58,753 bases of DNA from an uncultured Bacilli bacterium (GCA_905235045.1 CAJOJO010000001.1:1-58753), one strand, 5' to 3'. Counted from the first letter of the stretch, positions 1-7,548 are shown. The notes: generated from the letters alone by a model not told the origin. A program made the numbers and translations.

Positions 1-69
1 TATTGCAGAAAAATAGGGCTCTATCCGAAAATAGACCCCTTACAAAAATGTATTACCATTTTTTCCTTG

Positions 70-105
70 CATAGATAATATAGCATATTTTTTTATCTAT
101 GTCAA
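70..105 (-). promoter_or_regulatory. Sigma-A promoter with overlapping palindromic operator, reading out of the left edge
   Basis: On the minus strand TTGACA (105-100) is followed after 17 bases by TATATT (82-77), a near-consensus vegetative promoter. A perfect 9-base inverted repeat, CATAGATAA (70-78) and TTATCTATG (93-101), covers the end of the -35 and the downstream side of the -10, as expected for a repressor site. The controlled gene lies outside the window. The operator role is inferred. Confidence 0.5.
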
Positions 106-221
106 ACTATTGATCCAAATTTTCTTTATAATTTTTTTCTATTATTTTATCGAAATATTCATAAATGGATTTCAATAGTCCATTATTATTATAGTTTTTT
201 CTATTAACAATTATTTGTTAT

Positions 222-250
222 AAAATAAAAAAGTAATAGGACTAGCCTAT
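222..250 (-). terminator. Weak intrinsic terminator of the 78-aa gene
   Basis: On the minus strand ATAGG-CTAGT-CCTAT is followed by TACTTTTTTATTTT. The stem is only five base pairs, so the call is tentative, but it lies about 40 bases past the stop codon of the small gene. Confidence 0.35.
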
Positions 251-290
251 CTCCAAGAGAAAGAAAGCATTAAATCAAAAAAAAATAGTA

Positions 291-527
291 TTATAATTTA
301 ATACCTTTTTTCTTAACTCCATAATGATTTCTATCTTTACCTGTTTCAATTCCATGTGTATGAGAAATATAGTCAACACCACTAACATTTTTTTCATGAA
401 GTAATAATTCTCTTAAACTTTGCAATATACTCTTTTGTGATTCTTTTACACATAAAGGTACATCTTTACCTTTTAAAACCAATTCTTTTTTCTCATTTAT
501 TGTTAAAAATCGCATTTCTTTACTCAT
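291..527 (-). CDS. Hypothetical 78-aa protein
   Basis: I do not recognise this small basic protein. The ATG is preceded by AAGGAG at good spacing, and the reading frame runs uninterrupted to a TAA, so it looks like a real gene. No signal peptide, membrane segment or Cys cluster is visible. The central part (about residues 29-45, QSKILQSLREL-like then LLLHEKN) could form an amphipathic helix, and the C-terminus is rich in Lys and His. It stands alone between a terminator-like hairpin and the terminator of the HD-domain gene upstream, so it is probably monocistronic. Confidence 0.6.
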   Translation of the reverse strand: MSKEMRFLTINEKKELVLKGKDVPLCVKESQKSILQSLRELLLHEKNVSGVDYISHTHGIETGKDRNHYGVKKKGIKL

Positions 528-592
528 AAACTTTCTCCTTGTCTAAAATCATTATATCATATATTTAATAATATTATAAAAAAAATTAAAAT

Positions 593-622
593 AAAAAAAA
601 TGGAGCCTTTAGGCTCCTTCAG
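593..622 (-). terminator. Intrinsic terminator preceded by a C5 tract
   Basis: Minus strand: GGAGCC-TAAA-GGCTCC (617-602) followed by ATTTTTTTTATTTT, a strong terminator for the HD-domain gene or its 3' region. Directly upstream of the stem lies CCCCCTGAAG, a motif shared with the candidate sRNA at 1631-1736. Confidence 0.8.
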
Positions 623-728
623 GGGGTCAAAAATTTCGGCTTTATTTGCAATATAATACTCTTTAATCCCCTATAATACTTAATGTTTTTTGTATTCTAC
701 TACACTCTAGAACACTTTGGAATTTAGA

Positions 729-756
729 AAATTCGTATATAAAATCGTATATAAAA
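729..756. repeat. Paired CGTATATAA repeat, left copy
   Basis: The sequence holds two copies of CGTATATAA about 12 bases apart in an otherwise A/T context. A near-identical pair lies at 1544-1570, so the two pairs bracket the HD-domain gene as direct repeats. They could be att-like scars or tandem protein-binding sites. Confidence 0.6.
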
Positions 757-781
757 ATTGTTTCTAAATATGTTTATATCT

Positions 782-1411
782 CTATATTTCATTTTCTTTT
801 AAATATTCAATTATTGCTATAAAGTTTTTATCATCTTCATACTTACTTCTGTCAAATTCAATCCAAGCATTAGAAATGTTTTTTTCGCTGGCTAATACTT
901 TTCTGACACTAGGATTATTTATAATTGGATTATTAGGTTGATTATTTAAATCAAAACATCCTTCCTGATCATATAATTTCATTTGCATATCACATTCTAA
1001 CTTATCACAATGATAAGCAAATATTGCTTCATCAGTTTTTCTTTCATTATATTCTTCTAACAAAGCTGATATTTCATCTTTTCCTAAAAAATCTTTTAGA
1101 ATATAATCAGTTGCTTCTTTCCCTTTAATTAATTTTTCTTCTCGTGTTGTTTCATAAAAGGCTAAATCACCAATTTCAATCTCTTCAAGTTCATGAATGG
1201 CAAGCATAAATATTACTTTGTTTAAATCTAATTTATAACTAAATTGATAATAAATTGAGATAGCTAACATTTGAACACCATAAATATGTTCTGCTACGCT
1301 TTCTATTCTTGATCTATTTGCATTCCAAGTTAATGGTCCTTTTCTTATTGTATCTTTTAATTTACTACACAATGTATAAAACTTTATTGAATTTTCTATT
1401 TTTGAATTCAT
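782..1411 (-). CDS. HD-domain phosphohydrolase, YfbR/HD_3-like (possible 5'-deoxynucleotidase)
   Basis: This 209-aa soluble protein resembles the COG1896/YfbR branch of the HD superfamily, whose studied members hydrolyse deoxynucleoside monophosphates with a divalent metal. Supporting features are an Arg followed by SVAEH near residues 35-43 (first metal-binding His), AIHELEEIEIGD near 70-82 in the place of the family's HDxxE, and CDKLECD near 135-141 in the place of the distal Asp. The usual HD doublet reads His-Glu here, which still offers a carboxylate. The start has GAGGTGAAATAA upstream. The gene is flanked by paired CGTATATAA repeats, which hints at an acquired cassette. Substrate is inferred from the family only. 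Confidence 0.7.
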   Translation of the reverse strand: MNSKIENSIKFYTLCSKLKDTIRKGPLTWNANRSRIESVAEHIYGVQMLAISIYYQFSYKLDLNKVIFMLAIHELEEIEIGDLAFYETTREEKLIKGKEATDYILKDFLGKDEISALLEEYNERKTDEAIFAYHCDKLECDMQMKLYDQEGCFDLNNQPNNPIINNPSVRKVLASEKNISNAWIEFDRSKYEDDKNFIAIIEYLKENEI

Positions 1412-1452
1412 TTATTTCACCTCTACATATTAATTATATCATAAATCTCGCT

Positions 1453-1469
1453 CTCTTGGAGAGTGAAGA
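1453..1469 (-). promoter_or_regulatory. Small hairpin upstream of the HD-domain gene
   Basis: CTCTC-CAA-GAGAG forms a compact stem about 45 bases before the start codon. Just downstream on the minus strand GATATAAT could be a -10 element. This may be an operator or a 5' stem; there is no direct support for either. Confidence 0.25.
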
Positions 1470-1543
1470 GAACAATTTTTTTATTCAATATTTGTAAGGC
1501 AATTAATCCTTTAAAAATCGCGCTTCTTGTATTTTTAAGTCTG

Positions 1544-1570
1544 AAATTCGTATATAATTCGTATATAAAT
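1544..1570. repeat. Paired CGTATATAA repeat, right copy
   Basis: Partner of the repeat at 729-756: two CGTATATAA units, here 12 bases apart. The two pairs differ at only a few positions and lie in the same orientation on either side of the HD-domain gene. Confidence 0.6.
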
Positions 1571-1630
1571 GGTAAATTCTTGCAACTTTTTAAATATCAA
1601 AATCCTCACAATCCCTTTATTTATGGGCAA

Positions 1631-1736
1631 ACAAAATGAGGAAACATTTAATCGTTTCCTCTTCAGGGGGGGGGGTTTTGGTTGCGCACTCTCAGCTGTT
1701 AAAATCGTAAGAGTGCTTACGTGATATCATCACGCT
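1631..1736 (-). ncRNA. Candidate small RNA with a C10 tract, downstream of recG
   Basis: A roughly 105-nt transcript is predicted from the promoter at 1743-1770. It would begin with a 6-bp hairpin (CGTGAT/ATCACG, 1734-1720), then a 7-bp hairpin (GCACTCT/AGAGTGC, 1716-1686), then an unpaired run of ten C residues (1675-1666), then TGAA and an 8-bp terminator stem (GAGGAAAC/GTTTCCTC, 1661-1638) followed by ATTTTGTTTG. The terminator's U-tract is modest. A C10 run is striking in a genome this AT-rich and could pair with G-rich ribosome binding sites or with the G6 loop of the RNA at 3915-4014. No known family recognised; existence rests on promoter plus structure. Confidence 0.5.
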
Positions 1737-1742
1737 ATTATA

Positions 1743-1770
1743 ATTATATCGTATTTTAAGAATTTGTCAA
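1743..1770 (-). promoter_or_regulatory. Sigma-A promoter just past the recG stop
   Basis: Minus strand TTGACA (1770-1765), 16 bases, TATAAT (1748-1743), followed by a second overlapping TATAAT. It starts five bases after the recG stop codon and has no open reading frame downstream, only the structured C-tract region, which is why a small RNA is proposed. Confidence 0.65.
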
Positions 1771-1774
1771 ATTT

Positions 1775-3748
1775 TTAATTAAGATCAGTTACTTCCATTA
1801 GTCTTTTAACTAAATCACTATTTGGATTATTATTAATATAATTAGCAGCATCTTCTTTAGCTTTTAATAAAATAGGATAATCATTTTTAATATTAGCTAT
1901 TTTAAATATCATATCACCACTTTGACGAAAACCAAATAAATCACCTGATCCTCTTAATTGAAAATCTTCTTCGCTAATTTTAAAACCATCATTTGTTTTA
2001 GTTAAAATACTTAATCTTTTAGTTTCTTTATTACTAATTAAAATACAATAAGATTGTAAATTATTACGGCCAACTCTTCCTCTTAATTGATGCAAAGCTG
2101 AAAGACCAAACCTATATGCATCAAAAATAACCATCATTGTAGCATTCTTAACATCAATACCAACTTCTATTACTGTTGTACTAATTAAAATATTGATTTT
2201 ATTATCTTTAAAATCATTCATTACCTTATCTTTTTCATCATTAGTCATTTTACCATGTAAGATACCTACTTTATATAATTTACCAAATGCTTTATTAAAT
2301 TTTTCTTCTAACTTATATACATTTTCTAAATCACTATCTTCACTATCTTCTATTAAAGGAGATACAACATATACTTGGTGTCCTTCTTTTAACTCATTAT
2401 ATATATCCATTAAAACATCTTTTATCTCTTTTTCACTTTTTAAAGTCGTTATAATTTCCTTTTTACCACCTGGTAAAGTTTTAATATTAGAAACATCCAT
2501 ATCACCATATAAAGTAATAGCGTAAGTTCTAGGTATCGGAGTTGCACTCATATATAGAATATCTGGTGTTATACCTTTATTTTTTAAATTACTTCTTTGA
2601 TTAACACCAAAACGGTGTTGTTCATCAGTAATAACTAAACCTAAATTCTTATAAGTAACCGCTTCACTAATTAAAGCATGGGTACCAATAATAATATTTA
2701 TTTCGCCGCTTTCTAATTGCTTATATATTTCTTTTTTTTCTTTAGCTTTTAATTTGCCTGTTAATAAACCAATCTTAATATCATAATCTTTAAATATATT
2801 TAACATATTTTGATAATGTTGAATAGCTAATATTTCGGTTGGAGCCATTAAAGCTGATTGATAACCACTTAAATAATTAATATACATCCCAATAATAGCC
2901 ACAATTGTTTTACCACTACCGACATCTCCTTGAAGTAATCTATTCATTCTATATTTACTATTTAAATCATTATGTATATCTTTAACAGCTTTTAATTGAT
3001 CACTAGTTAATTCAAAAGGTAAATTAGAAATAAATTCTTCTACTTTAGAATAATCAACACTTCTTTCTAAACCTAATTTTAACTTATTATTTTTTAAATA
3101 TTCCATCTTTAACATAAATATAAATAATTCCTCATACTTAAAACGATTACGAGCTTTTTTTAAATTTATTAAACTAGTTGGATGATGAATTTCTTTTAAA
3201 CATTCTTTTTTATCTTTAAACTTATATTTTTCTTCTAAACTAGAAGGTAATAAATTATCAGTATCAAAATCTTTTTTTAATGCTTCATCAATATAACCTT
3301 TAATATTTTTGCCAGTTAAACCATAAGTAGTATGATAAACTGGTTCAATAGATTCTTTTAGGATTTTTCCAAAACGAATCTCAGAAGCTACTAGTGTATT
3401 ATGTTTTTTATCATATTTACCAATCAAAGTAATACCAGTACCAATTTTTAAATTACTTTTTAAAAAACTACGATTAAAGATAACGATATTTATTAATTTA
3501 GTACCACTATTTAGTTTAAAACTCATTTTATCCATTTTTTTATTAAAATGAAAAACACTAGGAATAGTTTCTACTACACCATCAATAATTGCTTTATTAT
3601 TTTCATCTAAGTTATCTAGATCACTTCTTTTAATTACTTCATATCTAAAAGGATAGAAGTTAATTAAATTGTTAGTATCATAAATACCTAATTTGTTTAA
3701 TAAATCAATCTTTTTTGGACCAATTCCTTTAATACTTGTAAGTTCCAA
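1775..3748 (-). CDS. recG: ATP-dependent DNA helicase RecG
   Basis: RecG remodels stalled replication forks and branch-migrates Holliday junctions. The start chosen is TTG at 3748, preceded by AGGTGATAAA and by a consensus promoter (3770-3798), giving 657 aa starting MELTSIKGIGPKKIDLL, as usual for the family. An upstream in-frame extension runs through sequence that looks like RNA hairpins and is not coding. Visible domains are the N-terminal helix-hairpin-helix-like KGIGPKK, the OB wedge domain (about 60-160), Walker A GDVGSGKT, DEQH in the place of DEAH, and helicase motif VI with QLRGRVGRN. The C-terminus carries the RecG-typical LRGSGDLFGFRQSG. The gene is monocistronic between two candidate small RNAs. 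Confidence 0.95.
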   Translation of the reverse strand: MELTSIKGIGPKKIDLLNKLGIYDTNNLINFYPFRYEVIKRSDLDNLDENNKAIIDGVVETIPSVFHFNKKMDKMSFKLNSGTKLINIVIFNRSFLKSNLKIGTGITLIGKYDKKHNTLVASEIRFGKILKESIEPVYHTTYGLTGKNIKGYIDEALKKDFDTDNLLPSSLEEKYKFKDKKECLKEIHHPTSLINLKKARNRFKYEELFIFMLKMEYLKNNKLKLGLERSVDYSKVEEFISNLPFELTSDQLKAVKDIHNDLNSKYRMNRLLQGDVGSGKTIVAIIGMYINYLSGYQSALMAPTEILAIQHYQNMLNIFKDYDIKIGLLTGKLKAKEKKEIYKQLESGEINIIIGTHALISEAVTYKNLGLVITDEQHRFGVNQRSNLKNKGITPDILYMSATPIPRTYAITLYGDMDVSNIKTLPGGKKEIITTLKSEKEIKDVLMDIYNELKEGHQVYVVSPLIEDSEDSDLENVYKLEEKFNKAFGKLYKVGILHGKMTNDEKDKVMNDFKDNKINILISTTVIEVGIDVKNATMMVIFDAYRFGLSALHQLRGRVGRNNLQSYCILISNKETKRLSILTKTNDGFKISEEDFQLRGSGDLFGFRQSGDMIFKIANIKNDYPILLKAKEDAANYINNNPNSDLVKRLMEVTDLN

Positions 3749-3769
3749 TTTATCACCTACCTTTAATCC

Positions 3770-3798
3770 ATTATATAAAACAAATGTTCGATTGTCAA
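3770..3798 (-). promoter_or_regulatory. Sigma-A promoter of recG
   Basis: Minus strand TTGACA (3798-3793), 17-base spacer, TATAAT (3775-3770). The predicted start of transcription falls a few bases before the AGGTAGGTGAT ribosome binding site, leaving a very short leader and supporting the TTG start at 3748. Confidence 0.85.
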
Positions 3799-3880
3799 TA
3801 TAAAAAAGTGGGAAATAACAAACATAGTTTCTGATTAATGAAACTTTTTTTAAATTTTTAAAATTTCCCAAAAAAAAGAC

Positions 3881-3909
3881 TTGACTTTGCAAGCTTTTTA
3901 AGTTAGTAT
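3881..3909 (+). promoter_or_regulatory. Sigma-A promoter for the candidate G-loop RNA
   Basis: Plus strand TTGACT (3881-3886), 17-base spacer, TAGTAT (3904-3909). It is divergent from the recG promoter and fires straight into the hairpin at 3915-3943. Confidence 0.55.
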
Positions 3910-3914
3910 ATAAG

Positions 3915-4014
3915 GCACCAGTTCGATATAGGCGAATTGGTGCTAGTATCACACTAGCCAACCCCTTTTTATTCTTTTATGAAACTGTCTCAGGGGGGCA
4001 GTTTCAATTTTTTT
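3915..4014 (+). ncRNA. Candidate small RNA with a G6 terminator loop, upstream of and divergent from recG
   Basis: The predicted RNA of about 100 nt starts with an 11-bp hairpin (GCACCAGTTCG at 3915-3925 with CGAATTGGTGC at 3933-3943, one G-U pair). A second, mutually overlapping stem is GCTAGT (3942-3947) with ACTAGC (3953-3958). It ends in a perfect terminator, GAAACTG (3981-3987) with CAGTTTC (3999-4005), followed by AATTTTTTTT. The terminator loop holds TCTCAGGGGGG. That loop is complementary to CCCCCCTGA in the C10 RNA and to CCCCCTGA before the terminator at 593-622. No known family recognised. Confidence 0.5.
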
Positions 4015-4070
4015 TACCCTTTTATGAACTGTCCCAGATGTGCCTTATTTACTATAATGACTATAACATA

Positions 4071-4103
4071 AAAAAAAGAATACTTAAATAGGTATTCTTT
4101 TGT
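4071..4103. terminator. Bidirectional intrinsic terminator after rubrerythrin
   Basis: AAAGAATAC (4075-4083) pairs with GTATTCTTT (4092-4100). T-runs follow on both strands, so it can end the rubrerythrin transcript on the minus strand and stop reading from the other side. Confidence 0.8.
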
Positions 4104-4132
4104 TTTTATTAAATTTGACACAATTTGACAAA

Positions 4133-4672
4133 CTAGTAATTTTCAGCTTTAATTTCAAAATAACTTTGTGGATGATTACATACAGGACATACTTCTGGAG
4201 CACTAGATCCAATTACGATATGACCGCAATTACGACATTTCCAAATACGATCACCATCTTTACTAAATACTAAACCACCTTCTATATTTTCAATTAACTT
4301 ACGATATCTAGCTTCATGCTCTTTTTCGATTTCACCAACACTTTCAAATAGAAAAGCAATTCTGTCAAATCCTTCTTCACGAGCTTCTTTGGCAAATTCT
4401 TGATACATATCAGTCCATTCATAATTCTCACCATCAGCAGCTGCTTTTAAGTTATCTAAAGTATCAGGTATTTTTCCACCATTTAATTCTTTAAACCACA
4501 TTTTAGCATGTTCTTTTTCATTTAAAGCTGTTTCTTCAAAAATAGCTGCTATTTGTTCATAACCATCTTTTTTAGCTTTTGAAGCAAAATAAGTATACTT
4601 ATTTCTTGCTTGACTTTCTCCAGCAAATGCCTTCATTAAATTTTGTTCTGTTTTAGATCCTTTTAGTTCCAT
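4133..4672 (-). CDS. rbr: Rubrerythrin
   Basis: A cytoplasmic non-haem iron peroxidase that reduces hydrogen peroxide in anaerobes. The 179-aa length is typical. The ferritin-like four-helix domain supplies the di-iron ligands: E in [13 protein letters not shown] and H in [14 protein letters not shown] in AKEAREEGF, and E and H in [12 protein letters not shown]. The C-terminal rubredoxin domain has two Cys pairs, CRNCG and CPVCN, for a single FeS4 iron. The ATG has AGGAGG at ideal spacing. It sits 14 bases after the SEDS gene on the same strand, so the two may be co-transcribed. It suggests an anaerobic, oxygen-defended lifestyle. Confidence 0.97.
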   Translation of the reverse strand: MELKGSKTEQNLMKAFAGESQARNKYTYFASKAKKDGYEQIAAIFEETALNEKEHAKMWFKELNGGKIPDTLDNLKAAADGENYEWTDMYQEFAKEAREEGFDRIAFLFESVGEIEKEHEARYRKLIENIEGGLVFSKDGDRIWKCRNCGHIVIGSSAPEVCPVCNHPQSYFEIKAENY

Positions 4673-4686
4673 ATTAAATCCTCCTT

Positions 4687-5841
4687 CTATAAAACCTTTT
4701 GTCTTTTATATTCAATATGTACTCTTTGTACCATAGCAAGTGATACTAAAAGAGCAATAATGAAAGAACCACCATATGTTAAAAATGGTAATGGGACACC
4801 AGTAAATGGTATTAATCCAAATAAACCACCTAAATTAACGATAATATGAATTCCAATATAACTACCTACACCATAGCAAATATATTTTCCTTTAATACTT
4901 TTAGTTTTACCACCTAGTTTAAAGATACGATATAGTAAAATTATATAAGCGATAAAAATAAATGTACAGGGAATTAAACCTAACTCTTCAGCAATAATTG
5001 CGAATACACTATCAGTATGTGATTCAGGTATATAAGATATTTGTTTACTTTCACCTATTCCAACGCCAAATAAACCACCATCATTTATCGCAATATAACC
5101 ATTACATATTTGGTAACCGCCCTCTTCATATTTACTACATGGATTTTTATAATCTGTTAAGCGATTACTTTGGGAAGCTGTTAAAACGCTTCCTTTGGTT
5201 GAAAGCAAAAATACTATAATAATTAATAATAATACACCAATAAGACCAATTGCTTTTATTTTATCTTGACTACGAATAGGACTAGTCAAGAACATAATAC
5301 CAAATATTCCTGACATAATAATCGCGGTACCTAAGTCTTTTTGCAATAATACAATACCAATATATAAAGCACCACTAAATAAAATAATACCAATTAGTTC
5401 CCATCTTGTTGTTTCATCAATACGTGTACTTCTTAGTTTTTTAGATAGCTTTTCAAATAAAACTGCGACAAATAGAATCATTGCTGGTTTAGCAAATTCA
5501 CTAGGTTGAAAACTAACTGGACCTATTTTTAGCCAGTTAATTGATCCTTGATATGATTCACCTCTTAATAATAGCCACATAAGTAAAAATAAACATCCTA
5601 TATAAGCTAGAAAACCATATCTAGGATATTTTTTAAGTGGTCTAGTAACAACAAATAAAGATAAAACCAAACCAATAAAAATATACATTGCCTGTTTATA
5701 AAAAAAGTTATATAATGATGTTCCAAATCTTATAACTACTGCTTGACTTGATGCATTAACAATATTTAATAAACCAAAGACAAGTAAAACAATCGTTATA
5801 ATTAAAATCGGAATATCCATATCACGTATTAGTTTCTTCAT
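4687..5841 (-). CDS. SEDS-family peptidoglycan polymerase, FtsW/RodA/SpoVE type
   Basis: An integral membrane glycosyltransferase that polymerises lipid II, normally partnered with a class B PBP. About ten membrane segments are visible. Family landmarks are [13 protein letters not shown] near residue 115, [15 protein letters not shown] near 250, [17 protein letters not shown] near 275, and [12 protein letters not shown] near 350. GVGIGESKQ leans to FtsW/SpoVE rather than RodA, but no PBP neighbour decides the matter. The ATG at 5841 (384 aa) has AAGGTGAATAGG upstream; an in-frame GTG nine bases earlier lies inside that ribosome binding site. Confidence 0.9.
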   Translation of the reverse strand: MKKLIRDMDIPILIITIVLLVFGLLNIVNASSQAVVIRFGTSLYNFFYKQAMYIFIGLVLSLFVVTRPLKKYPRYGFLAYIGCLFLLMWLLLRGESYQGSINWLKIGPVSFQPSEFAKPAMILFVAVLFEKLSKKLRSTRIDETTRWELIGIILFSGALYIGIVLLQKDLGTAIIMSGIFGIMFLTSPIRSQDKIKAIGLIGVLLLIIIVFLLSTKGSVLTASQSNRLTDYKNPCSKYEEGGYQICNGYIAINDGGLFGVGIGESKQISYIPESHTDSVFAIIAEELGLIPCTFIFIAYIILLYRIFKLGGKTKSIKGKYICYGVGSYIGIHIIVNLGGLFGLIPFTGVPLPFLTYGGSFIIALLVSLAMVQRVHIEYKRQKVL

Positions 5842-5984
5842 CCTATTCACCTTATAATAATAATATCATATTATTAAATTTATCTCAATTAACTTTATTA
5901 AATTTGACTAAATATAGGTACTTTTATTAACTATTTTTTGTGATTTTAATACAATATATTGAAAGCTTAGATTGGAGGGATTTT

Positions 5985-6143
5985 ATGTATTATTATGGTG
6001 GATACCAAGGTTATGGTAATAGCTGCTGTGGTGGTTACCCTAACTATGGTGGATATGGAACAGGTTATGGCGCTTCCATCATTTTAGTATTATTCATTTT
6101 ATTGGTTATTATCATTGGTGCTAGAGCTTGGGGTAATAACTAA
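5985..6143 (+). CDS. YjcZ-like small sporulation peptide
   Basis: A 52-aa peptide that begins with a Gly/Tyr-rich stretch (YYYGGYQGYGNSCCGGYPNY) and ends in one hydrophobic segment (SIILVLFILLVIIIGARAWG). This two-part plan matches the YjcZ family of small proteins found in spores of Bacillota. The ATG at 5985 has GGAGGGATTTT upstream; an in-frame ATG at 5940 lacks a ribosome binding site and is not used here. A terminator follows directly. Role in the coat or forespore membrane is inferred from the family. Confidence 0.75.
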   Translation: MYYYGGYQGYGNSCCGGYPNYGGYGTGYGASIILVLFILLVIIIGARAWGNN

Positions 6144-6165
6144 AAAGGCTATATGCCTTTTTTAT
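6142..6165 (+). terminator. Terminator of the YjcZ-like gene
   Basis: AAAAAGGC-TATAT-GCCTTTTTT begins at the stop codon and ends in a T-run. Confidence 0.8.
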
Positions 6166-6208
6166 TTTACTAAAATATGATATAATTGATATATATATGA
6201 GGTGAAAT

Positions 6209-6757
6209 ATGTTTCGTAAATTAGATATATTAGATGAAAAAGAAAAAGTTTTACGTCAAGTTAGTAAAGAAGTAAAACTACCTTTATCAAAAGAAGATAA
6301 GAAAACCATCGATGAAATTATCACTTATCTTACTTATAGTCAAATACCAGAATATGAAAAAAAATATGAATTAAGACCAGGCATGGGTTTATCTTTTGTT
6401 CAATTAGGTATTTTAAAAAGAATTATTGTCATTGTTGATGAATATGAGGAAGGTAAATTTGATAACTATGTAGTTATCAATCCTGTTATTGTAAGTAATT
6501 CAACAGAAATGATTGCTGCTAGTGAAGGAGAAGGATGTCTAAGTGTTAATAGAGAAGTACCTGGACATGTAGCACGATATGCAAGAGTTACCGTTGAAGG
6601 ATATGATGTTGATGGTAACAAAATAAGAATTCGTGCGCGTGAAGAGTTATCAATTGCTTTTCAACACGAGATTGATCATTTAAATGGTATTTTATTCTAT
6701 GATAGAATTGATAAGAATAAACCATTTTATACTGAAAAAGAAATGCGATTATTATAA
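6209..6757 (+). CDS. def: Peptide deformylase
   Basis: Removes the formyl group from the initiator Met of nascent proteins using a divalent metal, usually Fe2+. At 182 aa with an insertion before motif I it fits the type 2 enzymes of Gram-positive bacteria. The three motifs are present: GMGLSFVQLG (motif I, with SF where AA is usual), EGCLS (Cys ligand) and QHEIDHLNG (two His ligands and the catalytic Glu). ATG follows GAGGTGAAAT. Monocistronic between two terminators. Confidence 0.95.
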   Translation: MFRKLDILDEKEKVLRQVSKEVKLPLSKEDKKTIDEIITYLTYSQIPEYEKKYELRPGMGLSFVQLGILKRIIVIVDEYEEGKFDNYVVINPVIVSNSTEMIAASEGEGCLSVNREVPGHVARYARVTVEGYDVDGNKIRIRAREELSIAFQHEIDHLNGILFYDRIDKNKPFYTEKEMRLL

Positions 6758-6784
6758 AAAGAAAGATTTAATCTTTCTTTTTTA
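6753..6784. terminator. Bidirectional terminator between def and the Cys-module gene
   Basis: AAAAAGAAAGAT-TTA-ATCTTTCTTTTTT lies between the convergent stops and overlaps the 3' end of the minus-strand gene. T-runs follow on both strands. Confidence 0.8.
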
Positions 6785-7490
6785 CTTTTATTTTTAATAC
6801 ATCATTAGGATTATACATTGGTTGTTCTCCTAAAAGAGAAGCAATTCTATAAACTGATACCCATTCATCTTTTTGACTCGCAAAATCTACTAAGCATTCA
6901 TGACAATTTCTATAGTCTTTACATCTATCTACTTCTTGTCTAGCTGCATTACTAGGCGCACATAGTCCCAAACTTTCCCATTCATCTACTTGTTCTTTAG
7001 CAGTATTGTTTCCATTTTTATAAATTTCATTAATTCTTTCTTGGGTTATTTCTGGAACTGATTCTTTACCACAAAATAGTTTACTTGGATCATCCCATAG
7101 ACCAGTTACTTCTTTAACATCACTATTATCAGTTTGACTTATAAAATTACTATATCCTTGATATATTTCACTAGATAAATCATATTTTATTAATTTAAAA
7201 TTTTTAAATAATGAAGGCCATTTATCCTGACTACTAGCGTAATCAACTAGACAATCATTGCATTGATGAAATTTATGACATCTCCATGTAGCTGAACCCA
7301 ATGCATCACCAGGTGCGCATAAACCAATGTCATTCCACTCATCTATTGCTTCTGCCTGAGTAATATAACCTTCTTTATGTATTTTATCGATTTCTTCTTG
7401 CGACAGTTTTTTCAGTTCTGGACTTTTATATAGTTCAATTTCTTTATCTGAATTCTTTTTAAATAACTTTAATATTTTAGATAAATTCAT
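6768..7490 (-). CDS. Hypothetical protein with two tandem Cys-rich modules
   Basis: Not recognised. The 240-aa protein holds two copies of a module of about 60 residues. Each starts with EIDKIH/RINEIY, continues with a W-x-GLCAP motif (WNDIGLCAP and WESLGLCAP) and ends in RC-x5-C-x2-CLVDYAS or RC-x5-C-x2-CLVDFAS followed by a conserved Asp and Trp. Each module has four Cys with fixed spacing, as in a zinc- or Fe-S-binding fold; that is inferred. No signal peptide or membrane segment is seen, so it is probably cytoplasmic. The ATG at 7490 has GAGGTGGGTTTT upstream. It is separated from rpoE by about 50 bases and may end that operon. Confidence 0.75.
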   Translation of the reverse strand: MNLSKILKLFKKNSDKEIELYKSPELKKLSQEEIDKIHKEGYITQAEAIDEWNDIGLCAPGDALGSATWRCHKFHQCNDCLVDYASSQDKWPSLFKNFKLIKYDLSSEIYQGYSNFISQTDNSDVKEVTGLWDDPSKLFCGKESVPEITQERINEIYKNGNNTAKEQVDEWESLGLCAPSNAARQEVDRCKDYRNCHECLVDFASQKDEWVSVYRIASLLGEQPMYNPNDVLKIKVKKKD

Positions 7491-7548
7491 AAAACCCACC
7501 TCTAATTAAATTATACTAAAAAAATAACTTTAAAACAAGAAAAAAGAA

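Noticed and set aside
3915-3943. tRNA-like arm (GTTCGATA in an 11-bp stem)
   Set aside because: No acceptor stem, D arm or anticodon arm could be drawn around it; it fits a simple hairpin at the start of a small RNA.
3749-3961. In-frame N-terminal extension of RecG of about 70 residues
   Set aside because: It reads through perfect hairpins and the recG promoter, and a strong AGGTGAT site points to the TTG at 3748, which matches the RecG family start.
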